This document shows, one piece after another, positions 8,498 to 15,372 of a stretch of DNA of 64,000 nucleotides. How positions within the stretch are numbered: the first letter of the stretch is position 1; every line of letters starts with the position of its first letter. The notes under the pieces were generated by a model that was given only the letters and a program-made list of their open reading frames with translations, was not told where the DNA came from and made no database searches. Source of the stretch: an uncultured Pseudohongiella sp. (GTDB taxonomy: Bacteria > Pseudomonadota > Gammaproteobacteria > Pseudomonadales > Pseudohongiellaceae); the NCBI GenBank assembly GCA_951812965.1, contig OX638341.1:2152438-2216437 (forward strand), written 5' to 3'. Made by a program: the position numbers and the translations under genes.

Positions 8498-9853
8498 TCA
8501 GAAAGTAAAGACAGCGCCCAGGTAGCCGTAGCGGGTGTTTTCCTCGAACAGACCGTTGGCATTCAGCAGGACCGCCCCGGTGTCGATCTGCAGATTTCCC
8601 GGAATCGCGTCCCAGCGAATGCGGTACTCAAGGTGCTGGCCAAGGTAGTTGTCCGGGTCCGGCGAGTTTCCCTGTTTGAGATAACTGCGCCTCGTCCGGC
8701 CCCAGGTATCGTAGGTCTCCGCCAGCCAGAAGTGCCTGTAGGAAACCATGACGTTCAGATTCGGCCGGGGATTGGCGAACAGGCGGATGCCGGGCGTGAA
8801 CAGGTTGGAACGGCTAAAGGGCTGATACATTCCGACCATGCCGAATTCGAAGGTGGTTACGCCGAACAACGAGTCGAAGCGACCGTTTTCGAGATCGTGG
8901 ACGACCGCATCGCCACTGGCGTAATCGATCTCAAGCACCGCCCGCAGCGAGTTGGGAAAGCTATAGCCAGCCGCGGCGTAGTGAAAATACGCGCGGTGAT
9001 CGAGATTGGGCCGAGACTGACCGACGATCTCGATCCCGCTATCTCCGAATTGCATCATCGACTCGATTTCGAAATCGATTTCACCGCTTGTGGCGGGCTT
9101 GCGCAGACGCAGACCAGCAGTATGGAGGCGCCGATTGCCGGTGGCGACGCCCTGAAAGTCTTTCTCGCGCAAATAAAACCAGAACAGATCGGTATTGAAT
9201 GCCGCGCTCGCTGTCGGCAGCGTGTAATTGGCAGCGTGAAAGCTTTGGGCGCTGCTTGATTCATCCATGATCCGTTCGTTGTCGAGCAGGCCGATCCGGT
9301 CAGATGGCAGCCTGCGGACGACTTGGGAGCCGAGCAGGCGCACTGACGCGCCGCCGCCCAGCGGCTGGATCCATTCGACGCCGTCAAAGGCGTTTATGGC
9401 ATTGCGGAAACGGTTGCGGGCGAGGAAACGGCGGCTGCCCCAGTCGGTGGTGAGTCGGCCGAACCGTACGCTTCCGTCATTCGGCAGGTCAAAGGTCAAG
9501 GTCGCCTGCAACACTTCCAATGCGTTGAACGCAGTGTTGGTGACGAAAGCGTCGTCATCGGCAAGTTGCTGACGCGCGTCGTACAGTTCGAATTGCGCCT
9601 CGACGCCTCCGCTCCGGTAACGGGTGTCAAGGATAGTGCGCTGAATGATCATGCTGTCATCGGGGCTGGCGCCGGCGCGCGGATTGTTGCTGATCGACTC
9701 GAAGCGGCTGCCATGCACCAGACCGATACTGAATCCTTCCGGCGGGGCAAGCGCATCCTGAAGCCGCCAGGGTGCGTCAGCGGCAATTGCTGCATTGATG
9801 ACTGCCCCTGGCAGTGCGCAAGCCAAAACGACCGAGCGGAGCGCTGCTGACAT
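8498..9853 (-). CDS. Alginate-export-family outer membrane porin-like protein
   Basis: A protein of 451 aa with a signal peptide (cleavage near NAAIAADA), a long series of amphipathic strands and a terminal phenylalanine (YLGAVFTF). Segments such as VRFGRLTTDWGSRRFLARN resemble the Alginate_exp/AlgE-like family of 18-stranded porins. No alginate biosynthesis genes are nearby, so the family name should not be taken as function. A general anion or oligosaccharide porin is equally possible. The stop codon lies 8 nt from the stop of the convergent TonB receptor. Confidence 0.75.
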   Translation of the reverse strand: MSAALRSVVLACALPGAVINAAIAADAPWRLQDALAPPEGFSIGLVHGSRFESISNNPRAGASPDDSMIIQRTILDTRYRSGGVEAQFELYDARQQLADDDAFVTNTAFNALEVLQATLTFDLPNDGSVRFGRLTTDWGSRRFLARNRFRNAINAFDGVEWIQPLGGGASVRLLGSQVVRRLPSDRIGLLDNERIMDESSSAQSFHAANYTLPTASAAFNTDLFWFYLREKDFQGVATGNRRLHTAGLRLRKPATSGEIDFEIESMMQFGDSGIEIVGQSRPNLDHRAYFHYAAAGYSFPNSLRAVLEIDYASGDAVVHDLENGRFDSLFGVTTFEFGMVGMYQPFSRSNLFTPGIRLFANPRPNLNVMVSYRHFWLAETYDTWGRTRRSYLKQGNSPDPDNYLGQHLEYRIRWDAIPGNLQIDTGAVLLNANGLFEENTRYGYLGAVFTF

Positions 9854-9998
9854 CTGTCGCGAACCTTGCGAAAAGTGGGAAGTCGGGCGGCGCGAAATGT
9901 TACAAAAGTTCGCCGGTTATTGCGAACCCATACTCATGGGACACCCACTCCAGGCGGTGTTCTTCCAGGTGCTGTGCAGGTTCAGGTACATGTGAGAT

Positions 9999-10079
9999 CG
10001 TAGGGGCGAAGCATGCCTCGCCCGCGAACGGCCCCGAAACTGTGCAACATCCGCGGGCGAGGCATGCCTCGCCCCTACG
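9999..10079. repeat. REP-like palindromes, inverted pair
   Basis: Forward copy at 9999-10026 (one core base changed, GGGGCGAAGCATGCC) and inverted copy at 10052-10079, separated by 25 bp. The ISAs1 element begins 20 bp downstream. Confidence 0.9.
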
Positions 10080-10088
10080 AGACCATGT

Positions 10089-10098
10089 GCGAAACCGC
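10089..10098. repeat. Target site duplication of the ISAs1 element (left copy)
   Basis: GCGAAACCGC directly precedes the left inverted repeat and is repeated exactly at 12175-12184 after the right inverted repeat. Ten bases is within the known range for ISAs1-family insertions. The perfect match suggests a recent insertion. Confidence 0.93.
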
Positions 10099-12174
10099 CA
10101 GGGCCATCTTAAAGTCGTCGTTAACCAACTGAAGCATTGCCGGAAATTTCCGGTCTGGACATTTGGCGCTGGAAGGGTTACGCTGGTTCCATGTCTGATC
10201 GCGCACATGAGCACAACGACGCTGCTGTGGAATTGGGTTTTTCCCTGTCCGCGGTCGAGGTGCGGCCTGTTTCCGACGCGGCCGAGCGGGCCCGGTGGGA
10301 TCGTGTGATGGACGCGGAGCACTATCTGGGTTTCCGAGGCATGTTCGGTCACGGGATCCGGCATGTGGCGACGGGTCCGGATGGTGAATGGCTGGCGCTG
10401 CTCGGCTGGTGCGCCGGGGCGTTCAAGGTCAAGGCGCGGGACGCCTGGATCGGCTGGGCGCCGGAGCAGCAGTTCAGGCGTTTGCGGTTGATTGCGAACA
10501 ACTGCCGTTTTCTGGTGCTGCCCCGCGGTCGGGCGCCGAACCTGGCCTCCCGCGTGCTGGCGCTTTCGGCGCGCCGTCTTTCCGCGGACATGGAGGCGCG
10601 GTTCGGCCATCCGGTGCTGCTGGCGGAGACTTTCGTCGACCCGTCCCGATTCCGGGGTGTGTGTTACCGCGCCGCCGGGTGGGAGCAAGTCGGCGTGACG
10701 CGTGGTTACGCCCGGTCCGGCGGCGGCTGGGTGGCGCACGGAGAGCCGAAGACGGTGTGGCTGCGGCCTTTGGCGCCGAGCGCGGGCACTGACTTGGCCG
10801 GGCTGGCCGAACCTGCGCATTGGGGTTGCGGACAAGAGGAGCCGGAGTTGCCGGAACCCGGCCGACTGCGCAGCCTGTTCGATCACCTGCGGCAGGTGCC
10901 GGAGTTTCGTTGCGCGCGCGGGGTGCGGCACTCGCTGGCGAGCGTGCTGGCCATTGCCGTGGCGGCGAAGCTGGCCGGCGCCCAGGGGCCGACCGCCATC
11001 GCCGAGTTCGGGGCGCGGCTGGACCAGCGGCAACTGGCGGCGGTGCGGGCTTTTCGCAGTCCGACCACCGGTCGGCTGACACCGCCTTCGCGGGCGAGCA
11101 TGCACCGCCTGCTGTCGGGTATCGATCCGGACGCGCTGGACCGGGCGGTACGGCGGTTCTCGGCCGCCCGGCGGCCCCCGGAGGGCGCTTTGGCCATTGA
11201 CGGCAAGGCCGCCCCGCTCCATCGGCCGGCCGGGCCGGACGACGGGCGCATGTTGCTGGCCGCGGTCACGCACGGCGCCGGCATCGTCGCCGGCCAGACC
11301 GCCTCGGACAGCGCGGGCGGGGAGATCCGCGGCGCCCGGCGCCTGATCCGGGAACTGGACGTCGGCGGTCGCGTGTTGACGCTGGACGCCTTGCACAGTT
11401 GCCCGAAAACCGCGCGCTTGATCCTCGACGAAGGCGCGGACTATGTGATGCCCGTCAAGGGCAACCGCAAAACCCTGCGCGAAGACCTCGCGGCCTTCAA
11501 TGCCGCCTTCGACGCCGCGCCCGCCGCCGAAACGCTCGACAAGGGCCACGGACGCCTGGAGGAACGCGCTTGCGCGCTGCTGTCGCTGGAGGAATGCCCG
11601 GACGATCTGGCCGCCCTGCCGGGACGCCGCCAGGCTTTCCGCATCCGCCGGCGGCGCACCGTCCTGAAGAAAAACACCACCACCGTCGAAACCGTGTACG
11701 GTCTCACTTCGCTCGGCGCCGACCGCGCCGGCCCCGCGGAAATACTCGCCCTGAACCGCGGACACTGGGAAATCGAAAATCGACTTCACTATGTTCGCGA
11801 TTGGTCCTGGGACGAGGATCGGTCTCGGGTCCGCAACGGCAAACTGCCCCGCAATCTGGCCTGCCTGTCCAACGTCGCCATCTCCATCATCCGCCTGCGC
11901 GGCCGCTTCAAGCACCAACCACAGGCCCAGCGACATTACGCCGCCCGCCAGGGCGACGCCCTGCGCGAAGTCGTCAACGCCGCCTGACCCAGCCCCAAAA
12001 CGCACCGGCCCAAACCGTACCGAACAAGCTGGCAAGTGCCAATATCGATTCCCGCCCAACCGCTCCCGTCCACAGAACGAGCAAAACCGTCAAAACAACA
12101 CCCCCCCAGCCCGACCGCAATCAAACCAAACAACTGAGAACCCCAACTACCTATGTGACTATAAGATGGCCCTG
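10099..12174 (+). mobile_element. Complete ISAs1-family insertion sequence
   Basis: A 2076-bp element bounded by inverted repeats. The left end reads CAGGGCCATCTTAAAGTC and the complement of the right end CAGGGCCATCTTATAGTC (17 of 18 identical). A perfect 10-bp direct repeat flanks it. It holds one gene, the DruA/DUF4338-ISAs1 transposase. At 2.1 kb it is longer than a typical ISAs1 element because of the extra N-terminal domain. Insertion lies 87 bp upstream of the membrane-protein operon and has replaced that operon's native upstream region. Confidence 0.93.
10191..11987 (+). CDS. ISAs1-family transposase with N-terminal DruA-like (DUF4338) domain
   Basis: A protein of 598 aa. Residues about 30-200 match the DUF4338/DruA fold (HYLGFRGMFG, DAWIGWAPEQQFRRL, NNCRFLVLP, NLASRVLALSARRL, LAETFVDPSRFRG). 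Residues about 215-598 are an ISAs1 DDE transposase: RHSLASVLAIAVAAKLAG, then catalytic Asp in LAIDGKA, Asp in LTLDALHS, Glu in HWEIENRLHYVRDWSWDEDR. DruA is a component of the Druantia phage-defence systems; a DruA domain fused to a transposase suggests the domain helps DNA recognition. The ATG at 10191 is preferred over 10137, and GGAAGG lies upstream. The gene is intact and framed by terminal repeats. Confidence 0.88.
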   Translation: MSDRAHEHNDAAVELGFSLSAVEVRPVSDAAERARWDRVMDAEHYLGFRGMFGHGIRHVATGPDGEWLALLGWCAGAFKVKARDAWIGWAPEQQFRRLRLIANNCRFLVLPRGRAPNLASRVLALSARRLSADMEARFGHPVLLAETFVDPSRFRGVCYRAAGWEQVGVTRGYARSGGGWVAHGEPKTVWLRPLAPSAGTDLAGLAEPAHWGCGQEEPELPEPGRLRSLFDHLRQVPEFRCARGVRHSLASVLAIAVAAKLAGAQGPTAIAEFGARLDQRQLAAVRAFRSPTTGRLTPPSRASMHRLLSGIDPDALDRAVRRFSAARRPPEGALAIDGKAAPLHRPAGPDDGRMLLAAVTHGAGIVAGQTASDSAGGEIRGARRLIRELDVGGRVLTLDALHSCPKTARLILDEGADYVMPVKGNRKTLREDLAAFNAAFDAAPAAETLDKGHGRLEERACALLSLEECPDDLAALPGRRQAFRIRRRRTVLKKNTTTVETVYGLTSLGADRAGPAEILALNRGHWEIENRLHYVRDWSWDEDRSRVRNGKLPRNLACLSNVAISIIRLRGRFKHQPQAQRHYAARQGDALREVVNAA

Positions 12175-12184
12175 GCGAAACCGC
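12157..12184. repeat. Right inverted repeat and right target duplication of the ISAs1 element
   Basis: The terminal repeat at 12157-12174 is the inverted partner of 10099-10116. The 10-bp duplication GCGAAACCGC follows at 12175-12184. Confidence 0.92.
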
Positions 12185-12261
12185 ACAGGTGGTGGATTTT
12201 GCCTGTGCTGGGGGTTACTCTTGCCGCAGCCGGCAGACACAACCAGACGGAGGTTTCGCGG

Positions 12262-12834
12262 GTGCTGAACGAATTCATCTTCAACATTGCCGTATGGCTC
12301 GACGAAACCCGCTGGAGCACCATGCTCCACGAGTCGTATTACATGTACAACTGGGTGGAAAGCACTCATGTACTGACCTTGATGATCAGTCTCGGCATGC
12401 TGTTTCTGATCGACCTGCGCATGCTGGGCCTGGCCCTGCCTGACGTGCCGGCGAGCCGCATCGCGCAGCGGCTGAACTTGCCGATGCTGGTGGGGTTTTC
12501 GATTATGGTCATTACCGGCGTGTTGCTGGTTTACGCAGTGCCGGTGCGCAGCGCGCAAAGCGTCTGGCTGCGCATCAAGATGGTATTGATGGCCGGATTG
12601 CTGATCAACGCCATTCTGTTTCACAAGAAAATGAATACGGCCGGCGCAAGTTGGGACAACGAACCGCGAGCGCCGCGCAATTTGCGAATCGGCGCCATGC
12701 TTTCGCTCGGCGGCTGGGCGATAGTAGTCATGTGCGGCCGCTTCATCGCCTACGACTGGTTCGATTGTCAATACAACGATTCGGAATTCATTGCTTTCGT
12801 CGCGGGCTGTCTTGACGACCAGACCCGCTTCTAG
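12262..12834 (+). CDS. Integral membrane protein, DUF6644-like, unknown function
   Basis: The GTG start follows GACGGAGG by 8 nt; the longer open frame upstream runs through the IS end and is not used. The protein has 190 aa and four to five membrane helices. The segment ESYYMYNWVESTHVLTLM, then DLRMLGLAL, is shared in pattern with the next gene, so the two are distant paralogues. From memory the pattern fits the uncharacterised DUF6644 family. Histidines in helices could bind heme or metal, but no motif proves this. It is the first gene of a three-gene operon. Confidence 0.65.
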   Translation: MLNEFIFNIAVWLDETRWSTMLHESYYMYNWVESTHVLTLMISLGMLFLIDLRMLGLALPDVPASRIAQRLNLPMLVGFSIMVITGVLLVYAVPVRSAQSVWLRIKMVLMAGLLINAILFHKKMNTAGASWDNEPRAPRNLRIGAMLSLGGWAIVVMCGRFIAYDWFDCQYNDSEFIAFVAGCLDDQTRF

Positions 12835-12859
12835 CGCCGACGGATAACGGAGAACGAAA

Positions 12860-13444
12860 ATGCCCGCATCCCTGTTGGGACCCTATACGAGAACGATTCT
12901 GGTCGCGGCCGTGCTGGCCGCGACGCTGGCGTTCGCGCTTTCGGGCGCGCGTGTCGAAGTCCATACCAGCTTGCTGCCGGTGTTCGAATGGATGGAAACG
13001 ACCTGGTTCGGCTATATCGGCAAGACCTGGGGCGCCGCGTTCGCCACCGTCGAGGCCGTTCATCTGCTCGGTCTGGCCCTGCTGGGCGGTTCGGTGCTGG
13101 TGGCCGAAGGCCGCCTGCTCGGCGTATTCCTGACTGATACGGATCAAGGAGTAATCACGGCCCGCTGCAATCGCACCTTCAACATCGCCCTGGCAACCCT
13201 GGTCGCCACCGGTGTTTTCATGGCCTGCGGGGTAGCGCTGAAAATCTACTACCTGCCGGTTTACTGGTACAAGATGCTGGCGCTGGGCGGCGGCGCATCG
13301 TTCCACTATCTCGTGCGGCAGCCGCTGGTCGAACGCGCTCCCGGCGAAGTCAATCCCTGGTTGCTCAAGCTGATCGCGGTTGCGTCGATCATGGTCTGGT
13401 TCACCGTGGCGGCAACGGGCCGCTGGATCGGCTTCAGCGGATAA
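12860..13444 (+). CDS. Integral membrane protein, paralogue of the preceding gene
   Basis: A protein of 194 aa with about five membrane segments. FEWMETTWFGYIGKTW followed by VEAVHLLGLALLGGSVLVAE and GRLLG parallels ESYYMYNW, VESTHVLTLM and DLRMLG in the upstream protein. ATG starts 25 nt after the upstream stop, behind CGGAGAACGAAA. The two may form a heterodimer; that is inference. Function unknown. Confidence 0.65.
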   Translation: MPASLLGPYTRTILVAAVLAATLAFALSGARVEVHTSLLPVFEWMETTWFGYIGKTWGAAFATVEAVHLLGLALLGGSVLVAEGRLLGVFLTDTDQGVITARCNRTFNIALATLVATGVFMACGVALKIYYLPVYWYKMLALGGGASFHYLVRQPLVERAPGEVNPWLLKLIAVASIMVWFTVAATGRWIGFSG

Positions 13445-13458
13445 ATGAGGGCTAAGCA

Positions 13459-13620
13459 ATGAGCGAACGAGAACAAGGCGAAGCCCGCGAAAAGGCAAAA
13501 CTGATCGACGAGCAACTCGCCGCACTGATAGCGGGCGGCAGCGTAGCCGTATTTTTCATCTGGTACTGGATCGGCCAGATCCAGTCCGTAATCGAGTTGC
13601 TGCGATTGGCATATGGGTGA
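13459..13620 (+). CDS. Small single-pass membrane protein (53 aa), unknown
   Basis: ATG at 13459 follows GAGGG by 8 nt, and the gene begins 14 nt after the previous stop. A charged N-terminus (MSEREQGEAREKAKLIDEQ) precedes one hydrophobic helix (LIAGGSVAVFFIWYWIG) and a short tail ending LLRLAYG. It is probably an accessory subunit of the two-paralogue membrane operon. Its stop codon lies inside the first bases of the hairpin repeat that follows, as in pstB. Confidence 0.65.
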   Translation: MSEREQGEAREKAKLIDEQLAALIAGGSVAVFFIWYWIGQIQSVIELLRLAYG

Positions 13621-13882
13621 GGCCCGGTCGGCGAAGCCGACAAAAAGCAACGCTTTTTGAGGGCCGAACGACTTGCCAAGGGTGAAGACAAGCGTTTACG
13701 AAGCGCCAGCTTCGTGCGTAGTCTGAACGACGCCAAGCTGCGCTTGGCGGCTGGACTGGCGAGGCTGGGGGTTGGCGAAACCACCAGCGCCGCGCCAGGG
13801 ATGGCATGCACATTCGCACAGAATGCAGGCGCCCGGTCGGCGAAGCCGACAAAAAGCAACGCTTTTTGAGGGCCGAGGCCAA
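13613..13882. repeat. Multi-hairpin dispersed repeat, two units
   Basis: Two units start at 13613 and near 13830. Each holds short perfect palindromes with 3-nt loops, such as GTCGGC-GAA-GCCGAC followed by an AAAAGC/GCTTTT hairpin. The second unit is interrupted at 13899/13900 by the IS1202-like element and resumes after it. Related copies are at 20158, 27581, 35935 and 47290. No protein is supported here: the open frames reading MLFVGFADRA on the other strand are by-products of the repeat. Confidence 0.75.
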
Positions 13883-13899
13883 GCGTTCATGAAGCGCAG
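13883..13899. repeat. 17-bp target duplication of the IS1202-like element (left copy)
   Basis: GCGTTCATGAAGCGCAG occurs here and again at 15284-15300, directly outside the two element ends. The uninterrupted sequence exists once at about 47465-47482 (with one change), so this is a true duplication. Confidence 0.85.
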
Positions 13900-13977
13900 T
13901 GTAGAGAGCACATAATCTGTCCGGTCTTGTAGCACAAGGTCTGTCCGGTTCTCATCGGATGCGGGAGGAAGCATCTG

Positions 13978-15156
13978 ATGAGACGAACAGCTTGGTTGCA
14001 GGAGACGCGAATGGAACGTTTTGAGGAAGCCTTTGGTGCGTGGACGGAGAGTCGGCTGACGCAGGAAGAAGCTGCGCGGCTGCTTGGGGTGTGTGAGCGC
14101 ACGTTTCGGCGCTGGATAGATCGGTATGAGGAAGCGGGCCTGGACGGATTGATCGACAAGCGCTTGTCGCAAGCATCGAACCGTCGCGCGCCGGTCGACG
14201 AAGTGATGGCGTTGGTGGATCGCTACCGGAACCGTCACCGGGGTTGGAACGTGCGTCATTTTCATGCCTGGTACCGGCGCGATGGCGGGAAGCGCAGCTA
14301 CACCTGGGTGAAGAACGCCTTGCAGGCAGCGGGCCTGGTGGCGCGGGCGTCACGCCGCGGAGCGCATCGCAAGCGGCGGGAGCCGGCGCCGTGGCCGGGC
14401 ATGCTGTTGCACCAGGATGGCAGTCGCCATGAATGGGCGCCGGGTCGGATGTGGGATCTGATCGTGACCATGGACGACGCCACGAACGCGCATTACTCGA
14501 TGTTCTTTTGCGAGGAGGAAGGTACGTGGAGCAGCTTTCGCGGCATCCGCGAGGTGATTGATGCGCGCGGTCTGTTCTGTTCGCTGTATACCGACCGCGG
14601 CAGTCACTACTGGCACACGCCGACGGCGGGCGGCAAAGTGGACAAGGGCAATCCGACGCAGTTTGGACGGGCGATGAGGCAGCTGGGCATCGAGATGATT
14701 CCGGCGTACTCGCCGGAGGCGCGGGGCCGTTCGGAGCGAGCGTTCAAGACGCACCAGGACCGACTGGTGAAGGAGTTGGCGCTGGCGGGGGTTGCGGAGA
14801 TGGAAGCGGCGAATCGGTACTTGCGGGAGACGTACCTGCCGGCCTTCAACGCGGAGTTCGCGCGGCCGCCGCGGGAGGAAGGGTCCGCCTTCGTGGCCTG
14901 CGGCGACGCCGATCGGCTGGACGAGATCCTGTGCGAGCACCATGAGCGGGTCGTCGGGCACGACAACTGCGTACGCTTTCGTCGAAAGGTGCTGCAGATT
15001 CCGCCGGATCGGTACCGTTGTCACTATGTGAAGGCGACAGTCAAGGTCTTGCAGTATCTGGATGGGTGCGTTGCGATCCGCCACGGCCCGCGCGAACTGG
15101 CGCGATACGACTCCCAGGGGAAACTATTGACGGAGAATTTACGGACCGCCGCGTAG
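13978..15156 (+). CDS. DDE transposase with N-terminal HTH (IS1202/ISNCY-like)
   Basis: A protein of 392 aa. Residues 20-60 form a helix-turn-helix (LTQEEAARLLGVCERTFRRW). The rve-type catalytic core shows Asp in LLHQDGSRHEW, Asp in YTDRGSHYW and Glu in SPEARGRSER, so the DDE triad is complete. The remainder includes a C-terminal beta domain. ATG at 13978 follows GGGAGG; a second ATG lies at 14011. The gene is intact and the element should be autonomous. Confidence 0.88.
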   Translation: MRRTAWLQETRMERFEEAFGAWTESRLTQEEAARLLGVCERTFRRWIDRYEEAGLDGLIDKRLSQASNRRAPVDEVMALVDRYRNRHRGWNVRHFHAWYRRDGGKRSYTWVKNALQAAGLVARASRRGAHRKRREPAPWPGMLLHQDGSRHEWAPGRMWDLIVTMDDATNAHYSMFFCEEEGTWSSFRGIREVIDARGLFCSLYTDRGSHYWHTPTAGGKVDKGNPTQFGRAMRQLGIEMIPAYSPEARGRSERAFKTHQDRLVKELALAGVAEMEAANRYLRETYLPAFNAEFARPPREEGSAFVACGDADRLDEILCEHHERVVGHDNCVRFRRKVLQIPPDRYRCHYVKATVKVLQYLDGCVAIRHGPRELARYDSQGKLLTENLRTAA

Positions 15157-15172
15157 GAACGCGGCGGCGGCC

Positions 15173-15224
15173 GGCGTCTGGGGGGGCCTTTCCGGGCTAC
15201 GCCCTCCAAGGCCCCCCAGACGCC
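15173..15224. terminator. Strong hairpin downstream of the transposase gene
   Basis: GGCGTCTGGGGGGCCTT pairs perfectly with AAGGCCCCCCAGACGCC across an 18-nt loop (17-bp stem), then CAAAAACAAA. No T-run follows on the plus strand, so it may act as a transcription barrier or mRNA end rather than a classical terminator. Confidence 0.6.
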
Positions 15225-15283
15225 AAAAACAAACCGGACAGATCATTTGCTACAGAACCGGACATTTCTATTTGCTCTTAACA

Positions 15284-15357
15284 GCGTTCATGAAGCGCAG
15301 CTTCATGCGCAGGCCGAGCGACACCGAGCTGCGCTCGGTGGCTGGACGAACGACTGA
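15284..15357. repeat. Right target duplication and remainder of the interrupted hairpin repeat
   Basis: The 17-bp duplication (15284-15300) is followed by the continuation of the hairpin repeat, including an ACCGAGCTGCGCTCGGT hairpin. This matches the middle unit of the array at 47407-47593. Confidence 0.75.
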
Positions 15358-15372
15358 TTCATTTCCCGTTGT

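Larger units (their letters stand above)
13900..15283 (+). mobile_element. Complete insertion sequence, IS1202/ISNCY-like
   Basis: A 1384-bp element that begins TGTAGAGAGCACATA and ends, on the complement, TGTTAAGAGCAAATA. The imperfect terminal repeats extend about 50 bp, and each contains two TGTCCGGT boxes 24 bp apart. A 17-bp direct repeat flanks it. One transposase gene and a strong hairpin lie inside. As I recall, the IS1202 group is known for long target duplications, including a class near 15-18 bp, which fits. Confidence 0.88.

Noticed and set aside
9900..12059. 719-residue open frame on the minus strand across the ISAs1 element
   Set aside because: It is antisense to an intact transposase, has no family pattern and is explained by high GC. 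The plus-strand frame carries all transposase motifs.
11399..12268. Long plus-strand frame across the transposase 3' end and IS right end
   Set aside because: It is out of frame with the transposase, runs over the inverted repeat and target duplication, and has no recognised domain.
13600..13900. CRISPR-like array
   Set aside because: The repeats are palindromic, of unequal length, without regular spacers, and no cas genes are present.
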